Assembly: GCA_025200525.1 (NCBI GenBank)
Contig: CM045758.1
Location: forward strand, 60,700,649 to 60,764,648
Direction of reading: 5' to 3'
Source: Camellia lanceoleosa
Lineage: Eukaryota; Streptophyta; Magnoliopsida; Ericales; Theaceae
DNA length: 64,000 nucleotides
Part shown: in pieces, positions 56,401 through 64,000 of the stretch
Layout: every line of letters begins with the position of its first letter
Position numbering within the stretch: position 1 is the stretch's first letter
The notes under the pieces: generated by a model
What the model was told of the DNA's origin: nothing
Databases searched by the model: none
What the model saw: the letters and a program-made list of their open reading frames with translations, nothing else
Position numbers and translations under genes: made by a program

Positions 56401-59400
56401 CATACAAGTATAGACTCAATCATGAGAATTGGAACAAAACAACTCATGTTTACTTTCGAAAATAGTTTGAAAGTGTTACTCACAAGTAGGCTAAAGCGCG
56501 GATTTGCCACCAAACATGATGAGCTTTAAAACATGATTTTTCCACCTCGCAAAGTAGGCTTAAAACTCACAATCATTGAGTTGTTCCAATTCAGGCAATC
56601 AAGCCTCCACCCACAGGCATTCATGTATTTAACCAAATAGCCTCATGACAAGCATGCGAAACATGGCAACATTCACACTCATGCAAGTATGCTAAAGCAT
56701 ACAGTGTACTCCGAGCTAAAACAAAAGCTAGTTAGAAATATGCATGATCCTAACTATGCAAGATACTTAATGCAACACATGCAATAATGCAACTAAATAG
56801 GCTCGGCTATCTAAGATGGCATATGAATGCAACGACTTGATAACATGCTTTGAAACACGTATTCAAGTAAGTGTATTGAAATACAATGCAGTTTGAATGA
56901 TGCGCTAAGCCCGATGCATGCAAGACAAATGAATGATGCACGCATGCAAAGCATAAGGTATGCTAATTGAAAAGTGCCCTAAAACTAACCATCGAAAGTG
57001 GTTAAGTAAAAGAGAGAAAGAAGTGGGCTTGGAAGACATGCACACACACACGCACCCTTATTACAACATTGCGCCCTCTCGAAGGAGTGTCCGAATAAGT
57101 AAGCCAAGCTAATCTAAGCTAAGCTAATCAACTAATCTAATTAAACTAATTAGACTAATTATTACACAACAAAAGAATAACTAGCAAACTACTTACTAAT
57201 AATTACAACACTTTAACTAATTAACAAATTAATTAAATTACAAATCAAATGCTAGCTAGCAAGTAAAATACTAAACTACACTGCCTCAGCTCTGTTTGAA
57301 AAAGATGCATGCATACATTCGGTTTCTCGCCCCGAAATGCCTTCCGGTTTACTCTTGAGAGGCTCTGTTTACAGGGTGTCTCCAAGACCTTTCTGCTCCA
57401 ACTTACCAACTCACAGCTGAGGAATGCACCAGTGGCCTGCCGGTCATGAGGAGCTGCTGCCGACCATCTGCCGGCCAAAGATGTGCACTGCCGGCCATCA
57501 ATGGATCACTGTCGGCCACTGGTGTATTGCATCACCATTCTGCAACAGAGCCCAAACTAGAGGAAAATGGAGGGTCTCCCAAGGGTATATCTGTACCATG
57601 CCCCTCCTTATCACCTCAAAACATCAAAGGAGTTGCATTATTGGATCCAAAATCATCAATCAAGCATTTTAATGCATGATGACCAAAGATCCAACTTTGT
57701 ACACTTTCAATAAATGCACAAAACACAAGACGCTAGAACCACCACCCTATCATGCATGATCAAGGGTAATGGAGACAAATGGGATTGGCTCATATTCATC
57801 ACTTTGAGTATGAAATGAACCAATCTGCCTTGTATTTAATATAACGTCCGATTGAACACAATACAATGCAAACACAACATCTTATCTTGGCATGTTTTAC
57901 TTGGTTCATTTTAATTACTCATTTTAGTATTACCAAGCCATTCATTAACCAATTTGTCTAATGTGAAAGTCCTCTGGTGAGAAAGAGGTCAATTAAAAAG
58001 ATGACTTAAGACATGAGAGAAACCAAGCCTTTGACTAGGAGGAACCCTCAAAAGAGGGTTAAAGTCATTTAAGCACAAGCTTCAATCTCAAGCTTAAGTA
58101 CAACTTTAGGACTAACCAACCCTCAAAGCAAATAGAAAAATGAAGAAATGAGGGAGGTGACAGAATTTAGTGCTGAAATGGCATGATAAATAAGACTCTA
58201 ACATGCAAACAACTCATGTACAACATGTTAGAAGGCTTAAGCATTAAAACTAGTGAAGAGCTTTACACTAGAACCATGCAATGCCAAACTCAAATGGCCA
58301 AACCAACTATGGACAGACCTCAAAGATGCCAAAACAGTGGCTAAAATGTGCTGAGATGATAGCATGAAAAGCAAGAAAATCATGCTCATGTATTGGCTCA
58401 CAAACAAGGCACAAAGTACACCTCTCAAAAGTGATGAAAGAGTGAAATACATGAGAGTGTGACAAGGCTACATGCACTGAAATCATGTGTGAAATGATGC
58501 CAAAACATGCAAACAACTCAAGCATAGCATGTTAAAGACCTTGAAACTCAAAGCTAGTCAAGGGTGTTTACACTATAGCTATACAAAGCAAGCCTCATAT
58601 GATCAAGACCACTCAAAACAGAGTTAAAGTATGCTAAATCAAAGCCAAAAACATGCTGGAGTGGAGCCAACACATGCTAGAATAATAGGCTAAATCATCA
58701 AGTACACTAGGCTAGTAAGCAAGATTACACCACAAGTGTAAGAAGCAAACAAGAGGTGCTCCAACTAGCCACAAACAGAGTTAAAACATGTTAAAATAAG
58801 GCCAAAAACATACTGAGATCAAGCCCTGAGATGGTAGAAAAACATGCTCAACTACTAAGCCATCAACACATGCAAACAAGATATGAGAAAGGGGGACCAC
58901 CCCCTCCTATTTTGGTCCTTAAAACCAAGTTTCTACAACTAAAAAACCTCTGAGTTTCAGTGGTAGAAAGGCCAAACAAAAGGTGTTTTAAAAGCTTAGA
59001 AAGATGGCTCAAAAGCTTTACAAGCCAAAGAGCAAAGGGAGGGAACCACCCCTTAGCCACACAAGGCTCAAACCAACATTTTAAGACCTTAAAAAATTGA
59101 ACATTTAGAGGCTAAAACCAGCTTCAAAGTGGCATCAAAGATGGCAAAGCAATGAACTAGAACAAAGCTTAAAAGGAGTAAATCCTTACCCTTGAAGCAC
59201 AGCATTAAAACAGCAAGCAAACAGCCAAACTTCTGAGCCAAAACCACTCCAAGGAGCTCAAACAAGGCCTCCAAGATCCTCAATCCTAAGTGAAAGGTGT
59301 TTGGCTAAGCGTGCTAATGCAAATATATGGAGAAAGCTCACTTTCAAGCACAAAATATAGAGAGAGAGGATTCTAGAGAGAGAGAGAGATAGCTCAACTT

Positions 59401-60764
59401 AAACTTTGTAACCCTTTGCATGCATATAAATGAGTTCTATATATAGAAGATACAAAAGAGCCTTAAAGAGATCCAGCCATCCACGTGGGTGCAGATGAGC
59501 TCATTTATGCAAACAGCTGTCAAAATATCTGCAAAAATATCTACTGAAACAATGGTGGCCGGCCGGCCATCAGTGGTGGCTGACAGTGCCTCATTGATGG
59601 GCAGTAGGCCTCATCAATGGCCGGCAGACCAAAATGCATGGCCGGCAGTGCTCCAAAAGGAACATGCCAAAAGGGCCAACACATGGTCCAAGTATGAGAC
59701 AGAATGGAAATCGGGTTTGGAAAGATCAAACCTGGAGCACTCCATCGCGGAAGTCGAGTACTCGACGAACAATCAAACTTGTCGCTGGATGTACCTACAA
59801 GAGCATCCAAGTCTTGAGGATAGTAAAAAATGGGGTGTCTACACCACATGTTATCAAATCGATCCATATGCCATATTAGCAGCTTAGCCTATCAATTGCA
59901 TTCTTTGCAAGTGTTGCATTAGACATCTTGTATAGTTAGAAATCATGTATTTTTTTTTTCTAACTCATATCTTCTTAGCTTGGAGTACTAGGTGAGTTTT
60001 TAGTGCTTTAGCATTTTTACAGATTGTGATTGATTGCCATGACTAACATGCTTACCATGAGGCTAAATGCTTACTTGATAAAATGCTTCAATGCCTGTGG
60101 ATGAAGGCTTGTTGCTTGAATTGGAACGATTCAACGAATGTACGTTTTTTTAAGCCAACTATGTTTAGTGGCAAATTCATGACTTTTTTTAAGCCCACTT
60201 TGTTTAGTGGAAAATTTGCAAGCTTTAAGCCCACCCAAGGTGGCAAATTCAAACTCTTTTCACAAAACAAACATGAAATTGAGTCGTTCCAATTCTTGCA
60301 AATTTAGTTTATACTTGCTTGAGTGCATCACATAGTAATACTAGCTTAACAACCAGAACAAGAGCACATAATGTTTATAAAAATCATATCATGATTAGTA
60401 GAGGCCAATCTTTGATTGGGCGAGCAGGGGTGCTCAATTCATGACCTTCCCCTCTCGTATCCAAGTTCTTGAGCCGAGGTAACTTTGGTGATAACGGACA
60501 TGTGGCCTTTGGCACAAGTCATGAGTTTCCTAAATTTTCCAAAAATAAAATATTTAGGTGGCGACTCTGTATTTGGCAAAACAGTCCAATTTTGGCATTT
60601 TTTATTCTAAAATCAATTTTTCAAAAGATTTGTCGAATTTAGACCCTTTGGTGTTTATTAATTTCACATTACACTTGTGAGATTAGATTTAGAACCGCGA
60701 GAGTTCAAACTATAGGGCTTTCTTTCAAACCTTCCGAAAGGGGGCGCGAAAAAGCCGAGCTACA
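53473..60764 (+). repeat. Element A 3' LTR, interrupted
   Basis: Starts TGTAGACAGCCC and ends GCCGAGCTACA before CTAGC. Without the nested solo LTR it is about 3,394 bp and colinear with the 5' LTR. It preserves the uninterrupted site (near 54168) of the solo LTR found in the 5' copy. The TATA box is at 53837-53842, GGCC arrays at 53688-53760 and 55250-55320, and the PBS-like block at 60559-60569. Confidence 0.85.
55946..59843 (-). mobile_element. 3.9-kb A-type solo LTR inside the 3' LTR of A
   Basis: On the minus strand it starts TGTAGACACCCC at 59843 and ends GGGTCTACA at 55946. The 5' LTR of A is uninterrupted at the corresponding place (near 26746, AACCACATG). The flanking pentamers TTGCA and CCACA would be a duplication diverged by three transitions, or the site is imperfect. 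Family landmarks are readable on the minus strand: GGCC arrays (59563-59652 and 57433-57522), a TATATATA run (about 59436-59446), the TTAATTAG segment (57100-57240) and TGGCGACTCTG (complement 56151-56161). Confidence 0.82.
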
Positions 60765-60992
60765 CTAGCCAAATTTATGGCTAGTTTCGTCTTGTTTCTT
60801 TTTTAAACATCCCTTTAACTTAGTTAAACTCTGCCATCCTAGCAAGTCTAAGTTACACGTCTTGTTCCTCTTTAGAACATCGGCCTAAGACTTTCTATAT
60901 TATCTAATAGTAACTACGTAACACATGAATTTCAACAACATTTTGCAAAGAACAAAATCAAACTAGTATTTTATTAATCAATACTTCGGCTA

Positions 60993-62160
60993 AACTTCTT
61001 CTAACTTACATAAAAAAATAAGAATAAATGAAACTAGTGATAAAAAAAACTTCATATTTCTAGTATTCCATGGTCTTGGCAATTCCTTGCCATCACTGTC
61101 CTCTTGCCGGTATGCCTTATTGCCAATGATCAAGACAATTTTGTATGGACCTTCCCATTTTGGGCAGAGTTTACCCTCCATGGGATCTTTCTTGCTATCA
61201 ATGACTTTTCTCAAGACATGATCCCCAACTTGGAATTCTTTGGGGTTTACTTTCTTGTTGTATACTCTGGCTAGTCTCTGTTGGTATGTCTTCAACCAAA
61301 TTGCTACTCGTTCCCTTCTTTCTTCGATTAAGTCCAGATCTCAGGCTAAGAATGCCTCATTCATCCCATTCTCTATTGCCTAAATTCTAACTCCAGTAAT
61401 GCCAATCTCTAGTGGTATAATAGCCTCGGTGCCATAAGCTATAGCGAAAGGTGATTCTTTAGTTGATCTTCTAGGCGTGGTACGGTATGCCTATAGAACA
61501 TACTGTACCCACTTGCCCTTGGCAGTTTTCAGTCTCTTCTTTATGCCATCCAAGATGGTTTTGTTGGAGGCCTCAGCTTGGCCATTGCTTTGTGGAAAGC
61601 TGGGAGTTCAATAGTAGTTCTTGATCTAGTATTTCGTGCAGAAATTCTTGATCAACTTGCTATCAAATTGGGTACCATTGTCTGCCATAATGGCTCTTGG
61701 GATCCCAAATCTAGTAATAATGTTCTTCCAAATGAAACTTCTTATGTCCACATCTCGGATTTTAGCTTAAGGTCTAGCCTCCACTCATTTTGTGAAGTAA
61801 TTTGTGGCTACTAGTAAGTAATTCTTTTGTCCAATTGCCTAGGGTAATTGCCCAATCAAATCCATGCCCCATTGGAAAAATGGCTACGGACTGGACATTG
61901 GGTTCAAATCCCATGCTAGTTGATGTATCAGAGGTGCAAATATTTGGCACTTATTACATTTTTGAACATAGGCTTCTGCGTCTTTTTGCATGCAAAGCCA
62001 CTTGTATCCTTGTGATATGGCTTTGTAGGCAAGAGATCTACCCCCCACATGGCTTCCATAAACTCCTTCATGGATCTCATATAAAAGTTTTCAACCTAGG
62101 AAAGGTGCACACATCACAACAATGGTCTGGTGAAAGACCTTATGCAAAGGTGTCCTTCAA
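60993..62160 (-). pseudogene. Integrase of element C, catalytic residues retained
   Basis: On the minus strand the zinc region reads EIHEGVYGSH and QKCNKCQI (about 62080-61940). The core has WGMDLIGQLP (first Asp, about 61865), then MADNGTQFDS (second Asp, about 61685) and [10 protein letters not shown] (Glu, about 61590), so HHCC and DDE are all present. The C-terminal domain is open at 61295-60993, with the motifs NPKEFQVGDHVLRKV and CPKWEGPYKIVL. At least six stops (for example after QLP, TKY, YVL and GVRI) break it. Compared with the integrase of element A, the active site is better preserved but the frame is worse. Confidence 0.85.
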
Positions 62161-62234
62161 CCAACAAGTAAAACTTTGTTGACCTAAGTCTGATCTTATG
62201 TGCCTCTTTCTTGTCTTCTGGTAGCCTGCCATCT

Positions 62235-62700
62235 CTAAGAAATTTGACCAAGGTATCCATCTAACTTGGGCCTAGCTCTATGTTGCAAAAGAGACTTTAG
62301 CAGGTGCTTTGTGAGCACCACAATCTTGTGAGCTTGGAAGTAATGGTTCAGTTTTTTTGAAGCCATCACCAGAGTGAGTGTTAGTTTTTCCAGAGGTAAG
62401 TACCTTGTCTCTGCACTTGCCAATGTTTTGCTCACATAATATACTGCTTTTTAGTCTCTGTCTTCTTCTCAGACAACCATTGCACTGGTCGTATATTCTG
62501 ATATTACCAGGTACAGAAATAGTTCCTTTCTAAGAACTGGGTTCGACAATACAGGCAGGGATGTCAAATACTGTTTCAAGTTAGCCAAGACAACTTTGCA
62601 TGCTTCTGTCCATAAGAAATCTATGGCCTTCTACCACAATCGGAAGAACGACCAGTACTTATTTGAACTCCGGTTTATGAATCTGTTCAATGCCGCTACT
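62235..62700 (-). pseudogene. RNase H remnant of element C
   Basis: The minus-strand frame 62435-62235 reads SKTLASAETRYLPLEKL and LVMASKKLNHYFQAHKIVVLT, the retroviral-type RNase H motif set following RT. The region from 62700 to 62440, also similar, contains stops and frame changes. It connects the RT palm to the integrase and carries no complete active site. Confidence 0.7.
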
Positions 62701-62789
62701 TTGTCGGTTAAAATTTGGACCTTATTTGCTATAGTCGGGCTTTTCAGATCAATGATGGCCTTGATCTAATCAGGGTTTGATTCAATCCC

Positions 62790-63290
62790 TTTTTTGGTTT
62801 TCAGATACCCTTACCAGATCCTACTCCGAAAGCACACTTAGAGGCATTTAGAGAAACTCGATATGCCTTCAAGATGTCGAAAACCTCCTTGAGGTCGACT
62901 AGATTGTTGGAGGATTCCTTGCTTTTCACGACCATGTCGTCAACGTAGACTTCCATGGTCTTTCCAATCAAATGTCTAAACATCTTGGTTACGAGTCTCT
63001 AGTATGTTGTCCCTGTATTCTTCAATCTGAAGGGCATGACTCTATAGCAATAGAGTCTTTTTGGAATGATAAATGTCGTCTTCTCCTCATCTGGTGCATG
63101 CATGACTGTGCATCAAGGAAAATTACCCTTTCATGTCCCGAGGTGGCATCCACAAGCTAGTTTATCTTTGGCAAAGGAAAACAGTCTTTCGAGCAAGCCT
63201 TATTTAAGCTTGTGAAGTCTATGCAAACCCTCCACTTCCCGTTCTTTTTCTTATTAAGGAGCTGGATAGAAAAATACAGTAATCGGGAAA
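62790..63290 (-). pseudogene. Reverse transcriptase remnant of element C
   Basis: On the minus strand the palm starts KWRVCIDFTSLNKA (about 63230) and FPLPKIN (then a stop). After a frame change, EEKTTFIIPKRLYCYRVMPF follows. [21 protein letters not shown] gives the catalytic YVDD at the complement of 62936-62947, and [17 protein letters not shown] closes the palm at 62801. The frame is interrupted by stops and at least one frameshift, and the N-terminal third is absent. Confidence 0.85.
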
Positions 63291-63300
63291 AACATAGAAG

Positions 63301-63600
63301 TTTACTGAAATCACTTAAAAAAGACTCTTTTTTTGCCTACATTTGAGCCCACCGGAAGTCACTTTTTTCTTTCTCACACCACTATAAACGCCAGAGGCAG
63401 TGTTAAGGTGTGAAAGGGATGTGAAAACAAACTCTTCTTTGGCTTGCGGGGGCTGGTTATCGAGTTATGGTTCTTTTGAGCTTCTAGTTCTTCTAGATTG
63501 CTAACGTTGGAGACTGCCTTCTTCTAAGAGGCTAGACAAACGAGCCCGAAAGCATAGATAATGGGGTTTTATAAGGTTTACAACTGAATTCCAGCATGTA
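63301..63600. other. Junction between two head-to-head elements
   Basis: Neither minus-strand RT nor plus-strand gag similarity is visible. There is no repeat or motif that identifies the join. Confidence 0.4.
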
Positions 63601-64000
63601 ACCATGAGCATGCAGTCATGTCTTTTAAGAACGGCTTGGAGAATGATTACCCACTTCGGCAATCCCTTGAAAAGATCCTCTCGAAAAATATGGAGGATCT
63701 TATGGCAAGGATTGAGAAGTACGCAAGGGCAGAAGAGGACAAGAAGGCAAAGAAATGGAGTACAGTGAAGTAGGAGAAGAGAAACGGCTCACCAAAGCAT
63801 AGCCAAAGAGGAGCCAACACTGATAGGCCAAAGCCGGGATTGAAAGCCATGCAGACCGTAAGAATAGTCTTGAAGATCCCAATATACAAGATCTTGGAGA
63901 GAATCAGAAACCATCCTTACCTTAGGCCTCCGCAGAAGACCCTTGGGAAATACATAGGAAGATTCCACGGGAAGAATTGTGCCTACCACGATGAGCAAGG
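63600..64000 (+). pseudogene. Tat-type gag fragment of another element (runs off the window)
   Basis: The plus frame through 63618 reads PLRQSLEKILSKNMEDLMAR then IEKYARAEEDKKAKK, the end-of-capsid motif of Tat gag (where relatives have MEELMxRIExYxRLEED). After a TAG near 63770 it continues with YLRPPQKTLGKYIGRFHGKN and CAYHDE, the run-up to the zinc knuckle. It lies opposite in strand to element C's RT, so it belongs to a different copy, here 5'-truncated. The longer minus-strand frames at 63647-63998 are shadows. Confidence 0.65.

Larger units (their letters stand above)
21893..60764 (+). mobile_element. Element A: 38.9-kb Tat/Ogre-like Ty3/gypsy element with nested insertions
   Basis: CTAGC is duplicated at 21888-21892 and 60765-60769. 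LTRs start TGTAAACACC / TGTAGACAGC and end AGCTATA / AGCTACA. After subtracting nested solo LTRs both LTRs are about 3.38-3.39 kb. Inside are a PBS (27671), gag, protease, RT, RNase H and integrase on the plus strand (28560-35999), then a complex 3' section with an inverted related LTR, two minus-strand gene remnants and a tandem array, and finally the PPT (53464). A second, archaeal-type RNase H domain is recognisable, a hallmark of the Tat lineage. Many stops make it non-autonomous, although the RT frame is still open. Confidence 0.85.
60765..63300 (-). mobile_element. Element C, right part: pol of a Tat-lineage Ty3/gypsy element
   Basis: Minus-strand RT, RNase H and integrase, in that order from right to left, continuing the element split by A. 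Sequence 60770-60989 is the region just after integrase. RT similarity ends at about 63290, where the sequence stops resembling pol and a plus-strand gag fragment of another copy follows, so C is truncated or rearranged there. Confidence 0.75.

Noticed and set aside
63647..63998. Minus-strand frames (60-80 codons) as continuation of element C
   Set aside because: The plus strand carries recognisable Tat gag motifs, so the minus frames are shadows.

Overview
The window is plant nuclear DNA, most likely pericentromeric or otherwise heterochromatic sequence from a dicot. It is AT-rich and almost entirely LTR retrotransposons nested in one another. The evidence is degenerate Ty3/gypsy gag-pol frames, GT-AG introns, TG...CA long terminal repeats with 5-bp target-site duplications (TSDs), and CT/GA and TA microsatellites. 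I see no intact host gene, rRNA, tRNA or CRISPR array.

Layout from the left. 1-987 is AT-rich flank. 988-12119 (element D, minus strand, TSD TAAAT) is a decayed chromovirus-type Ty3/gypsy element. It is interrupted by a solo LTR (8651-11011, TSD AGAAA) and by a promoter-bearing insert (about 5050-6030). 12401-16947 holds pieces of one short open frame, split by a terminal-inverted-repeat element (12490-13459) and a 3.3-kb solo LTR (13572-16898). From about 17300 to 21892, and again at 60770-63300, lies element C, a minus-strand Tat-lineage Ty3/gypsy element with an intron-containing plus-strand gene remnant convergent with its pol.

Element C is split by element A (21893-60764, plus strand, TSD CTAGC at both ends), a Tat/Ogre-like element of about 38.9 kb. 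A has a 5' LTR (21893-27666), a PBS, gag, protease, RT, RNase H and integrase (28560-35999), and a 3' LTR (53473-60764). Between integrase and the 3' LTR lie an inverted related LTR (36650-41327) with its own PPT and a tandem array, and two minus-strand gene remnants. One (45014-47578) is a six-exon plant-mobile-domain-type gene with all splice signals preserved. A second tandem array follows, split by a solo LTR (48980-52561, TSD CACCC). Both LTRs of A carry further solo-LTR insertions (22594-24986, TSD ATTTT; 55946-59843). At the right edge (about 63600-64000) a plus-strand Tat-type gag fragment faces the minus-strand RT of C.

How it fits together: both Tat elements carry, between pol and the 3' LTR, genes on the strand opposite pol and unrelated to each other. 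The GC-rich palindromic array that precedes the TATA box in the A-type LTRs also precedes those antisense genes. Two other LTR families here carry arrays of different GC palindromes. Coding frames are broken mainly by stops consistent with C-to-T or G-to-A change, as expected of methylated, silenced repeats.
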